Origin: an uncultured Enterocloster sp.
Lineage (GTDB): Bacteria; Bacillota; Clostridia; Lachnospirales; Lachnospiraceae
Assembly (NCBI GenBank): GCA_944383785.1
Contig: CALWQV010000019.1
Location: forward strand, 1 to 41,720
Length of the DNA: 41,720 nt
Reading direction: 5' to 3'
The notes below the pieces were generated by a model. That model saw nothing but the letters and a program-made list of their open reading frames with translations, did no database searches and was not told the origin of the DNA. Shown here in pieces: positions 34,103-41,720 of this stretch; within the stretch, counting starts at the first letter, position 1, and each line of letters opens with the position of its first letter. Both the position numbers and the translations under genes were made by a program.

Positions 34103-36960
34103 TACACTTTTCCCCTTTCCTTCTCTAAATTTTCGATCGCCCCGTCCAGCTTCAGCAGCACCGTATGCACAGCGGTTTTTAACCGCATTGCCTCCTTCGC
34201 CCCCATGGGCAGATGAGCCGGATTCCACCTTTTTAAATCCCCGATGGTTTTGATTCCATTGTTCTGAAGAAATGCCAGCTGCTGCCCTTCAAAGGTTCCC
34301 AGATACGGTTTTAGGCTGGTGATTGGAAAAGCGGCCACGCCTTCTTCCTGCTTTTCCTGGCTGGGATGTGTTCCCTGACCAGGCTGCTTTTCCTGGCTAG
34401 GCCTCTTCTCCTGCCCAGGCTTCCCAGCCGCCTTTAAAGCCGCCTGTCCCGCCGGTTCCTTTTTCTTCAGATTCGCCTCTTTAATCCGCGCCTCCAGGCT
34501 CTTATAAAATGCCCGGTGGGATTCCATAAATTCCGCCGCCTTTAATGTCTCAAATCCCAGAATCCTGGCCTTATTTGCCATGGCGTTGTCGTCTGTCAGG
34601 ACCGTCACCTGCCAGTCCCGGTATTTTAAGGCCACGGAAAGAATCCGGTTGTCCGGACTCTCCGGGTCGAGATCCTTAGGCAGCAGGGATTCGTCTGAAA
34701 ATTCCTGAAGGAAGCGGAAGTCGTCCTGCCGGTTAAAGAGCGGGCTGTACGTCCTTCCGATCTCCCGGAGCAGATACCCCGCCGTCTTGGAAGCCGCCAT
34801 GACCTCCTCTCTGCTTCCCGCCTTCCTACTCCGCTTATCCTTAATCTTATCCAGCTCCTCGATCACCTTCACCGGGATACGGATGTACTCATCGTCCCTA
34901 AAGTAACAGAACAGCTCCGGCTCGTGCATCAGGGCGCAGGTATCCAGCACGTAAAGGCTTCCTTTGGGTTTCTCTTCCTTTTCTTTGGGAGCCGTCTTCT
35001 GCCGAATGACTCCCTCAATCTGCTGGGTCGCCAGCTCCTCCAGCCCATTCAGGTTGTCAAAGAAGGCTTCCGCCCGCTCTAGGTCGAGGCCCTTCATTTC
35101 CTCATAGACATTCACCTTGTAGCGGATTAACTCCCCGTGCTTGGAGCGAATTTGCATCAAACTGTCCCGAAGGCCCGCCAAGTCCGGGCAGTTTTTCAGG
35201 GAAGCCTCCATCTTTCCTTCCTCCGCCGGGGCAAATAGATCCAGGCCAGGGGCCAAAATTTGTACCCGCTCCAGGGCATTCCAGTAAGAGTTGAAAAATA
35301 CGTCCAGCTCAAAAAGCTCCGGGAGCTTTTTGAAATTCCCCTTCAAAATCCTTCCCAGGATGTCTACGATCACATCCCGGTTGTAAAGCTGCTCCGTCAG
35401 GTCGTCAAATTTCAGGGCGTCTTCGTGGTTTTTAACTCCCAGGGACTTCATCAGGGCCAGGAGCTGGTCATAGGTATCTGGCTGGGCAATCTCCTGCAGA
35501 ACCTTTCCCAGCATCCGCATGTAGCCCTCCCCCTGGGTATTGACGCAGTCTGTCCCTAAAAGCCTTTGAATCTGGCCCATAACCTGTCCCTTTTCCTGCT
35601 GCTTTAATTTTTGGAAAAAGAGCTGTTCAAAGCCGTCGAATTGGAACATCTGTGTTTTCAGGGCCGCGCACAGGTAGGACATGGCATTCATGTCTTCGAT
35701 AATTGTCTCCATGGAGCAGCTCTCCCAGCGCTTGTAAATATGTTCCATCTGCTCCTGCCGCTCATCCTCCAAAAGCGGCAGGGTATAGAGGACGGAGTAG
35801 ACCGGGTCCTGAAGGGCCCAGGGCCTTACCGCCTGGCTCAGCCAACTTGCCATCGCCCCTCTTTTTCTAAGCCGCCTGTCCTCATAGGCCAGGGGAATCT
35901 CAAGGCGCTTTCCTTCATACTGTCCCGTCTCTTTCCCCAGGCACAGCTGTCCGCCCTTTTCATTTACCGCCGCGCAGGTTTCCACCGGAAATGGCTCCGG
36001 CAAAAAGAGCAGAGCCCGTTCTCCCAAATCCTTCACCCCGAAGGAGGAAGCCCCAAAGAGGATGAGCACTTTGGGGAAGGAAAAATCCCACCTGTCCTCA
36101 AAGCATTGGTAAAACTTCTCGTCCATACAGGCCGTGTCCGCCCCCCGAAGCACGTCCCCCAAAGCCTTGGTAATCCAGCTGCCGGAGCCGATCATGCGGC
36201 TGATCCCCTCCCCAGGCAGGGGCGGCAGCTTTTTTACCATCCCCTGGTTCATCTCCTTGGGCAGAAACAGCAGCCCAATCTTTTCTTTCATCCTCTTCTC
36301 CAGGATTTCCGGCTGGGTTTTTAAGATCCCGCCCTCCTCCCGGAGGGTGATGGTGGTGTAGCAGTTCGGCCATGGGGATTCCTCCCTGCACTCAATTTGG
36401 GTAATCCGAAGCTTGGAGGCGGAAAAATTCTCATTTCCCACTTCCCCCTTCTGGAGGGCCTGCAAAATCCGCTCCCTGGGAAACTCCTGGGAATAGTCCG
36501 CCTTCTTTCCGAAGGGAATCTGCTCCATCTGGCCTTCCTTTGAACGCTCGATTTCATTCATCTGCCCCGTCAGGGGATTGTAATGCAGGGTCAGGGCCAG
36601 GGTCCGCTCCTGTCCCGGCACCGCTCCTTCCCTTAGCATCTGCCGTCCCAGCTGCGAGAGCCGGATATCTCCAAACTGCAGATCCCCATAATTCTTTATG
36701 TCCGGATTCACCTCGATCACCCCAAGTTCCCTCAGATGCTTGAGGGGCGGTCCGATCAGAATCTGGCTGTTGGGAATCCGGAATACCTCTTCAAAGGCGT
36801 ATTTTAAGGTTTCATCCTTCATCTGCGGCGAATCCCCGAACCGGTCCACGCAGGTCAGAATCAGCCACTCCATGGTGGTGGGCCGCTGGGTGGAAACGCA
36901 GTGGATTTCAAGCTGATAGATTTTCCCTGGTACTTTTAATTGTTTTTCCGCGATAATCAT
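34102..36960 (-). CDS. Large PIN-domain nuclease protein
   Basis: 952 residues after GGGGAGGCG. A PIN domain lies at about 668-815: YVLDTCALMHEPEL (first Asp), VKVIEELDKIKDKRS (Glu/Asp), PDNRILSVALKYRD and VLTDDNAMANKA (last Asps), so all metal-binding acids appear present and RNase activity is plausible. The closest type is the PIN of PhoH2/YlaK-like and VapC-like proteins. Residues 1-120 include a winged-helix-like segment, and 120-660 are unassigned. After the PIN comes a Pro/Gln/Glu/Lys repeat linker (about 845-880, PGQEKRPSQEKQ units) and a C-terminal helical motif (LQNNGIKTIGDLKRWNP) like a helix-hairpin-helix. It is 17 bases after the helicase gene and overlaps the next gene by one base. 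Confidence 0.8.
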   Translation of the reverse strand: MIIAEKQLKVPGKIYQLEIHCVSTQRPTTMEWLILTCVDRFGDSPQMKDETLKYAFEEVFRIPNSQILIGPPLKHLRELGVIEVNPDIKNYGDLQFGDIRLSQLGRQMLREGAVPGQERTLALTLHYNPLTGQMNEIERSKEGQMEQIPFGKKADYSQEFPRERILQALQKGEVGNENFSASKLRITQIECREESPWPNCYTTITLREEGGILKTQPEILEKRMKEKIGLLFLPKEMNQGMVKKLPPLPGEGISRMIGSGSWITKALGDVLRGADTACMDEKFYQCFEDRWDFSFPKVLILFGASSFGVKDLGERALLFLPEPFPVETCAAVNEKGGQLCLGKETGQYEGKRLEIPLAYEDRRLRKRGAMASWLSQAVRPWALQDPVYSVLYTLPLLEDERQEQMEHIYKRWESCSMETIIEDMNAMSYLCAALKTQMFQFDGFEQLFFQKLKQQEKGQVMGQIQRLLGTDCVNTQGEGYMRMLGKVLQEIAQPDTYDQLLALMKSLGVKNHEDALKFDDLTEQLYNRDVIVDILGRILKGNFKKLPELFELDVFFNSYWNALERVQILAPGLDLFAPAEEGKMEASLKNCPDLAGLRDSLMQIRSKHGELIRYKVNVYEEMKGLDLERAEAFFDNLNGLEELATQQIEGVIRQKTAPKEKEEKPKGSLYVLDTCALMHEPELFCYFRDDEYIRIPVKVIEELDKIKDKRSRKAGSREEVMAASKTAGYLLREIGRTYSPLFNRQDDFRFLQEFSDESLLPKDLDPESPDNRILSVALKYRDWQVTVLTDDNAMANKARILGFETLKAAEFMESHRAFYKSLEARIKEANLKKKEPAGQAALKAAGKPGQEKRPSQEKQPGQGTHPSQEKQEEGVAAFPITSLKPYLGTFEGQQLAFLQNNGIKTIGDLKRWNPAHLPMGAKEAMRLKTAVHTVLLKLDGAIENLEKERGKV

Positions 36961-36977
36961 GGCCTACGCCTCCCCTC

Positions 36978-39900
36978 TCATCCCAGCTTTTCCAGAATCT
37001 TTAACGCCGTGGCCGCCGGGATCACATCGTCCCCCGTAAAATAGGCGTTTTTCTGGTACAGCTTCTCAATAATCTGCCGGTACACCCACAAGGTGTGCTC
37101 TTCTCCCGTATTCAGATCGGGAATCACCACCGGCTGATCCGCGTACATGTTCCTGGCCCCTACGATGACAAGCAGATTCTGCGCCCTGGAAAAGGCCACG
37201 TTGATTCTCTGGAAGGCCGCGATGTGGGAATTAAGCCTGCGGTAGGCGCTTCTTACGTTTCGCACCAGGCTCACAAAGATAATCTCCTTTTCCTTGCCCT
37301 GGAACCGGTCTACCGTGTTCACTTCCACATCCACGGCGTAAAAGCTCTCGGAGCGCAGAAGCCTGCGGATCAGGGCTACCTGGTCAAAATAGAAACTGAT
37401 GACGCCCACGGTCACCTTCCGGCCCAGGTTCATTTCCCGGTAGGCAAGCTCCACCTTCCTGAGAAGCTCCAAAATCATCTGGGCCTCCGCCAGGTTTTCC
37501 GCGGAGCTGCTGCCCTCCCTTCTCTGCTCCAGCACCATTTTTCCTAAAAGCTCCGAGGAGTCAAACCAGTAGGCATGGCGCTCCGGCACGATCATCGCTG
37601 TCCCATCCACGCTGTCAATCCGCAGCCCGTGGGATTTGGCGGCCTCCCCTCTGTCCTGGTTCCCGTCCTTTAGCTGCCCGCCGTAAAACAGGTTGATCAT
37701 CTCCATAATGTCCGGGTGCATCCGGTACTGGATGGCCAAGGTTTCCTTGATGGAGGGGTCAGCCTGGTTGAAATACCGTTCAAAGAGGGAGGAAGTCACC
37801 ATATCCTTGTACCGGTTGAAGTCCTCCATGGTCAGGGCCCCTTCTTCGTCCCCCTCGTACTGCTGGACTGCCTCCAGATAAGAGGTTTCATGTTCGTTAA
37901 ATAAAGGCGGAAGCTGCCTGTGATCCCCCACCAGCACTACCTTCTTTCCCCGCAGCATGGGGATCAGAAGCTCCGGCGGGGTGGCCTTGCTGACCTCGTC
38001 GATGATCACCACGTCAAACTGGTCGAAGCCGTTCTCGATTAAGGTCCTGCCGTTTTCCGTACAGGAAACGCCCACCACGTTGCAGCCGTTGATGAAATCC
38101 TTCAGATAGATTTCCCTCTCCTGGGCGTAGTCCGGAATCTCCTCCACCCACCGGGTCAGGCCCTCAAAGATTTCCTCCCAGTCCTCCCTCTTTACCTTGG
38201 GATTGGCCGCCCCGCCCAGCAGCCTGCGGTTTTTCTCCTGAATCCGCTGCTCCAGGCTGCCTTTGTACTCCGGGTAGTGCGCAAGAAGCATGGAGATTGC
38301 CGCCTCCTGCTCTTCCTTTTCCCGCTCCTGGGCCTTCAGGCGCTCTTGCAGCTCTTCTTCCTCCGCTAAAAGCAGCTCCTTCTCCCTTGCGATGCTTTCT
38401 TTCTTCCTTTGAATCTCCTGTTTCAGCAAAACAGCCGTCCTGGAAATGTTCTCCACCATCTCCTCCAGGGAAATACCTCCCAGCTCCTGGCGCATTTTCT
38501 TTTTCCGGTAGGACTTTATATCCCGCGTAAGGGCAAGGACGGCCCTTTCTCCCAGGGCTTCATCCAGGCGTTCTTCCACATTGTCCTGCTCCTTCTGCTC
38601 TTTTCTCACTTTCTCCAGCTGACTGGATATACGGGCAATCTCCCGGTTGATTCCTCGAATCACTTCCCTGGCCTTTCCCGCCGCCTCCTGATCCTTTCTG
38701 GTTTCCTCAAGGATATGTTCGGACTCATGCCAGGGTTTTAAGTAGCTCCGGTTCACAAACTCCGCCAAGGAATGGTAGAAGGTTTCCAGCACATGATCCT
38801 CTGTAATATCGCTGACTGAGGCATCGATCTTGTTTGCGTTTCCCAGCCGGATGGCCCGCACCCTTGGGTCGGAAACGATCCGGTCCAGGGCGTTGTCCAC
38901 CGCCAGGTTGGCCTGGGAGCTGATGAGCACACGCTGGCCCCGCAGGACCAGCTGCCAGATGGCCTCTGCGATTACCGTGGTCTTGCCCGTGCCGGGAGGC
39001 CCCTGAATCAGGCAAATGTCGGGGGCGGCCAGGATTTTTTCCACCGCCTGCTTCTGGGACTGGTTGATGGCGGGATTCTGCCAATAGTCCACCTGCTTTG
39101 CCCCTTCCGGCAGCCGGGCCTTACGGATGTCAAAGAGCCACTGTTCCAGCCTGGAGGAAGCGCCCTGCCCTTCGTTTAACTCCTTCACCGCGTTTTTGCA
39201 GCGCTTGATCAGGGCAAAGGAGCCCACTTCTGAGGTGGCGATATAGCCGTCCCCATAAAATTCCCCGGCCAGCGTCTGTGCGATTTCCTCCGAAACCGTC
39301 CCTTGATACTGTAGCTGACGGCGGATCAGCTCTTCCCCCCGCTCCGTCAGTTCAAATTCCAGCTCGCAGAAATATGGTTCGGCATAGATTCTGGAAATTT
39401 TCCCCAGTAACGTAGGGATATTCTCCCTCTGCCTCTTGTCCTCTCCCGCCTCCGCCGGAAGCTGCCTGCAGAAGGGCCGCAGCTCATCCCATTCCTCGCC
39501 GTAAATCTCCGTCACATCCTGATAGCGCCGTCCCACCCGGGCAAAGTTTAAAGGAACGCCGGAATCATATTCTGTACCTGCTTTTTCCTCATTGTTAAAT
39601 TTAAACCGCAGCGGGTCTGCGGAATAGCGGTTGGAAAAGGCGGATACCTCCCTGAGATACCCGGAAAATCCCTGAAACTCTTCTTTCCCCTCCGTCACCG
39701 TCAGGAAGGTGAGCCGTTGGCTCTGGGCATCGATTTTTAACCCGATGTACTTGATTCCCTGGATGCGCCGCTGGGCCAGCTGCTTTTTCCAGTCCAGATA
39801 GTGATCCCAGGCCGCCAGCTCCCCGGATAAGGGTTTGACGGGCTTGGCGGTCCGCTCCTTCTTCTCTCCTTCCAGGTAGTCGTAGAGAACGTTAAGCTTA

Positions 39901-40739
39901 TTTGGGCCGTCAAAATAAAAGGTAACGGTGTCTTCCTTATAAGCAGAATCAGAAATTCTGGCCAAGTCTTCAACCCAGAGATCATCCGCGAAAAACTCAC
40001 CATCCTTCAGATAACCGCTCAGAGCCAGGCATTTTTCCTTTCCGATCTTGACCTGGATATAATTGGTGCTGTTTAGTATGTAAAGTTCAAGTCCAGAGGA
40101 AGAATGCCCAGCCCTCTTTCCCCGTGTAACCGCGCAAATTCGACATTTCTGGGAAATTTTCCCTGGAACAGCACGCTTAATCAATGTATTGAGATCCCCT
40201 TTGAAATCCGCGAAATCCTGGTTCACCCGGCAAAAATTCTCTAAAAGTTTTCCCAGGTTCCGGTCTGCCCCAAACTCTTCCTCTGTGTATAGATGGATGC
40301 GGGCGCAGCGCTCCTTCTCTTTCGGAGCTTCTTGTTTTTTATCTTTTTTCTTCTTTGCCGCCTTCTCCGCTGCCCTCAGCTCCTTAATTGCATCGTATGA
40401 CGACTTTTTCTTTTTCTGAATTAATTTGGACGCTGCTGGTTTCGTCTTTTTCTGAACCGGCTTCTCCAACGATGCACAAAGCGTATAGACATTCGAAGAA
40501 ACATACACCGGCTTTCCATCCTTATACGTGGCAATGGGACTTTCTTTCTTCATTCCCTGACGGCTCATATAATATGCATCGCACTTGGAGCAGTAAAAAA
40601 GCGGGTCGCGAGTTACCGCAGCTGAACCCGCAGCCCTGACCTTGACAATCTTTGAAGAGCGGAGCTGCTCTTCCTTATGCTTCGGGCACTTCATTTGAAA
40701 GGTTTGCCCTAAACCAGCTGTTTCTATTTTTTGCTGCAT
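36978..40739 (-). CDS. Zinc-ribbon SF1 helicase (Upf1/DNA2-like)
   Basis: 1253 residues, with AAAGGAAG before the ATG. The N terminus has a zinc ribbon (CPKH near 18-21; CSKC near 51-54) and a Lys-rich linker (about 95-150). A region of unknown fold extends to about 520. Helicase motifs are complete: Walker A GPPGTGKTT (about 580), Walker B VVIIDEVSKA (about 911), GDHRQLPP (about 940), QYRMHP (about 1006), VNTVDRFQGKE (about 1146) and NVAFSRAQNLLVIVG (about 1190). A long coiled coil (about 690-840) is inserted between motifs I and II, as in 5'-3' Upf1-like and several defence helicases. It is the main motor of the operon and could act on DNA or RNA. Confidence 0.88.
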   Translation of the reverse strand: MQQKIETAGLGQTFQMKCPKHKEEQLRSSKIVKVRAAGSAAVTRDPLFYCSKCDAYYMSRQGMKKESPIATYKDGKPVYVSSNVYTLCASLEKPVQKKTKPAASKLIQKKKKSSYDAIKELRAAEKAAKKKKDKKQEAPKEKERCARIHLYTEEEFGADRNLGKLLENFCRVNQDFADFKGDLNTLIKRAVPGKISQKCRICAVTRGKRAGHSSSGLELYILNSTNYIQVKIGKEKCLALSGYLKDGEFFADDLWVEDLARISDSAYKEDTVTFYFDGPNKLNVLYDYLEGEKKERTAKPVKPLSGELAAWDHYLDWKKQLAQRRIQGIKYIGLKIDAQSQRLTFLTVTEGKEEFQGFSGYLREVSAFSNRYSADPLRFKFNNEEKAGTEYDSGVPLNFARVGRRYQDVTEIYGEEWDELRPFCRQLPAEAGEDKRQRENIPTLLGKISRIYAEPYFCELEFELTERGEELIRRQLQYQGTVSEEIAQTLAGEFYGDGYIATSEVGSFALIKRCKNAVKELNEGQGASSRLEQWLFDIRKARLPEGAKQVDYWQNPAINQSQKQAVEKILAAPDICLIQGPPGTGKTTVIAEAIWQLVLRGQRVLISSQANLAVDNALDRIVSDPRVRAIRLGNANKIDASVSDITEDHVLETFYHSLAEFVNRSYLKPWHESEHILEETRKDQEAAGKAREVIRGINREIARISSQLEKVRKEQKEQDNVEERLDEALGERAVLALTRDIKSYRKKKMRQELGGISLEEMVENISRTAVLLKQEIQRKKESIAREKELLLAEEEELQERLKAQEREKEEQEAAISMLLAHYPEYKGSLEQRIQEKNRRLLGGAANPKVKREDWEEIFEGLTRWVEEIPDYAQEREIYLKDFINGCNVVGVSCTENGRTLIENGFDQFDVVIIDEVSKATPPELLIPMLRGKKVVLVGDHRQLPPLFNEHETSYLEAVQQYEGDEEGALTMEDFNRYKDMVTSSLFERYFNQADPSIKETLAIQYRMHPDIMEMINLFYGGQLKDGNQDRGEAAKSHGLRIDSVDGTAMIVPERHAYWFDSSELLGKMVLEQRREGSSSAENLAEAQMILELLRKVELAYREMNLGRKVTVGVISFYFDQVALIRRLLRSESFYAVDVEVNTVDRFQGKEKEIIFVSLVRNVRSAYRRLNSHIAAFQRINVAFSRAQNLLVIVGARNMYADQPVVIPDLNTGEEHTLWVYRQIIEKLYQKNAYFTGDDVIPAATALKILEKLG

Positions 40740-40784
40740 TTTTTCTTCCTTTCTATATCTCCTCCAGCCTCAGCACCAGCTTGC

Positions 40785-40943
40785 TCACCGTATTCCATAC
40801 TGAGCCGCAATCTCCCGCAGCTCCTCATCATCCGCCCTGCGGATTCTCCCTTCGTCCAGAAGCATCGCTCCCATACCTGCCGCGGCTCCCGCGTAAATCT
40901 CTTCCAAAAGGCGTCTGCGCAGTTCTTCCGTATCATAGATCAT
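40785..40943 (-). CDS. 52-residue protein opening the helicase operon
   Basis: From the ATG at 40943 the frame encodes a small charged protein (begins MIYDTEELRRRLLEEIYAGA; then LDEGRIRRADDEELREIAAQYG) with two to three amphipathic helices. The only possible ribosome site is the 12-G run ending eight bases upstream. The stop is 45 bases before the helicase ATG. Just at the stop, a +1 frame continues for 12 protein-like residues (TVSKLVLRLEEI), so the natural C terminus may be longer, lost by a one-base change. I know no family. It might be an adaptor or antitoxin-like partner. Confidence 0.65.
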   Translation of the reverse strand: MIYDTEELRRRLLEEIYAGAAAGMGAMLLDEGRIRRADDEELREIAAQYGIR

Positions 40944-40950
40944 TCTTTTA

Positions 40951-40962
40951 CCCCCCCCCCCC
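40951..40962 (-). repeat. Homopolymer of 12 G at the ribosome site of the operon's first gene
   Basis: Twelve C on the plus strand (12 G on the coding strand), separated from the ATG by seven bases (TAAAAGA). It occupies exactly the Shine-Dalgarno position, and no other purine-rich site is present. Runs of this length are prone to slippage. Confidence 0.8.
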
Positions 40963-41016
40963 ATAATTTAAAAAATAAGCGCGTATCTTGTCGCGATTTG
41001 ATCAATCAGTGTGTTC

Positions 41017-41045
41017 ATTCTACCATTTTTTGAAGCCAAAAACAA
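41017..41045 (-). promoter_or_regulatory. Promoter of the helicase/PIN/LRR operon
   Basis: On the minus strand TTGTTT (41040-41045) and TAGAAT (41017-41022) have a 17-base spacer. The leader to the first ATG is about 65 bases and includes the poly-G run. Confidence 0.65.
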
Positions 41046-41066
41046 TATGCTGGCTGCATAGTAATA

Positions 41067-41096
41067 CCGGATAATTTTCTCTCGAAAATCATCCGG
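41067..41096 (-). terminator. Hairpin after the isomerase-like gene
   Basis: CCGGAT-A-ATTTTC (41067-41079) pairs with GAAAAT-C-ATCCGG (41084-41096) with one mismatch and a TCTC loop. It lies 16 bases after the stop at 41112. There is no clear U tract, so it is only a probable terminator. Confidence 0.5.
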
Positions 41097-41111
41097 CTAA
41101 GTAATAATTCC

Positions 41112-41621
41112 TCACTCAATTCCCTCATACATTTCCTGCAAAAACCGCACGTCCTCATGATACCGCTCCGGCTTACAGCTCTCCAGCAGCACATCGATCT
41201 GGGGCTTCTCCTTCTTCACCCACCGCAGCAGGGGCTCATAGTCAAAAACGCCTTCCCCAATGAAGTGAAAAACCTGCTTTTCCCCTTCAAAGGCCACATC
41301 CTTTATGTGCAGGACGGTGATCCGGTCCCCGTACCAGGAAAAGGCCTGGTCTAAAATCCGCTTCTGGCTCTCCCGGTCCGTCTCATGGGGATGGATCAGG
41401 TTCATGGCGTCAAAGATTACCTCCACATTGGGCGAGGCAATATCGTCCAGAAACCGCTTCATCAGAGCCGGGGTGTGGAGCACATGATTGTATCCCCCTT
41501 CCAGGCCTATGATCACCCCCAGCTTTTCCGCCGCCTCCACAAGCCCGGACATGGTTTGGGCAAACAGCTGATAGGCTTCCTCCGTGTAGGTGGCCGGGGT
41601 AAATTTCCCCTCCCGGTCCAT
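41112..41621 (-). pseudogene. Sugar phosphate isomerase/epimerase (AP endonuclease 2-like TIM barrel), 5'-truncated
   Basis: The C-terminal two-thirds of a xylose-isomerase-like TIM barrel is clear: LGVIIGLEGGYNHVLHTP, VEVIFDAMNLIHPHE, ITVLHIKDVAFEG and DVLLESCKPERYHEDV carry the usual metal-binding Glu, Asp and His residues. In-frame homology starts a little upstream (IGTETGRMDREG, about 41648). Beyond that the frame is open but no longer resembles the family, and a different gene ends at 41642 in another frame. Members have about 260-290 residues, here about 180, so the N-terminal third is missing. A deletion joining two genes is the likely cause. The ATG at 41621 has no convincing ribosome site. 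Confidence 0.7.
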
Positions 41622-41641
41622 CCGCCCTGTCTCTGTGCCGA

Positions 41642-41720
41642 TCAGGAGTAATTGAAATCGTACAGATTGCTGCCATTCAGCAGATAGCTGGACTCTACCG
41701 CCGCTGTGGAGCCAAAGGCC
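41642..41720 (-). CDS. 3' end of an unidentified gene entering from the right
   Basis: The last 25 codons before a TGA at 41642-41644 read like a genuine protein end (AFGSTAAVESSYLLNGSN, then LYDFNYS). The stop falls inside the homologous part of the isomerase-like frame. Too short for a family call. Confidence 0.45.
   Translation of the reverse strand, partial: AFGSTAAVESSYLLNGSNLYDFNYS

Noticed and set aside
35611-36324. 237-codon plus-strand frame opposite the PIN gene
   Set aside because: It is a shadow of the GC-rich minus-strand gene; the composition is Pro/Gln/His/Leu-rich with no ribosome site or motif.
28239-40943. Complete DISARM or Druantia system
   Set aside because: Only a DUF1998 protein is shared. 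There is no methyltransferase, PLD protein, SNF2-like DrmD or DUF4338 protein, and the helicase is of the Upf1-like SF1 type.
1-41720. CRISPR arrays, tRNA and rRNA genes
   Set aside because: No regularly spaced direct repeats of CRISPR type and no cloverleaf or rRNA-like segments were recognised on either strand by eye.

Overview
The window looks like chromosome of an anaerobic, low-to-mid GC Bacillota, most likely class Clostridia and probably a Lachnospiraceae-type gut organism. The grounds are strong AGGAGG-type ribosome sites, a Na+-translocating decarboxylase beta subunit with a mini gamma subunit, a BspA-like leucine-rich repeat protein, an AAA/DUF4143 ATPase, a DUF3798 ABC transporter and a clostridial-style RND pump without an outer-membrane partner. 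I did not see rRNA, tRNA or CRISPR arrays.

Region 1 (about 1-16950) is visibly more AT-rich than the rest and looks like an acquired catabolic island. Its left edge holds a 5'-truncated DDE transposase and a cluster of inverted repeats. A minus-strand operon encodes a zinc alcohol dehydrogenase, a UroD-like corrinoid-type methyltransferase, a Gfo/Idh/MocA dehydrogenase and a creatininase-fold hydrolase. Gfo/Idh, Zn-ADH and creatininase-family hydrolase is the enzyme trio of the IolG/IolM/IolN inositol route known from Thermotoga. Divergent from it are an FCD-type GntR regulator and a ribulose-phosphate-3-epimerase-like enzyme. Next comes a minus-strand ABC importer (DUF3798 lipoprotein, double ATPase, two permeases) with a terminator-type hairpin after the lipoprotein gene. 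Then plus-strand genes encode an M24 peptidase, an M20 peptidase, an Fe-S-type flavoprotein and a second, paralogous FCD regulator. A motif GTATACSGTATAY, or close variants of it, lies on or beside the promoters of several of these units, so the island looks like one substrate-induced regulon. The substrate is not identified.

Region 2 (about 17000-27000) is GC-richer housekeeping and transport: an orphan OadB with a 42-residue OadG-like subunit, a CNNM/CBS/CorC-type membrane protein, a TetR-MFP-RND efflux operon, and a TetR gene divergent from a MATE pump gene broken by an internal frame-shifting deletion.

Region 3 (about 27000-41000) is the most unusual. A minus-strand operon runs from a 52-residue protein, whose ribosome site is a run of 12 G, through a 1253-residue zinc-ribbon SF1 helicase, a 952-residue PIN-nuclease protein and a 1305-residue LRR/DUF4132 protein, to a 173-residue unknown and a DUF1998 zinc protein that may be a fragment of a larger helicase. 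Gene overlaps and tight spacing suggest co-expression. Helicase, nuclease, LRR/DUF4132 and DUF1998 together look like a defence or nucleic-acid-conflict system that I cannot match to a named one. A convergent AAA/DUF4143 gene overlaps its 3' end.

The right edge (41112-41720) carries a sugar-phosphate-isomerase-like gene that lacks its N-terminal third and abuts the 3' end of another gene.
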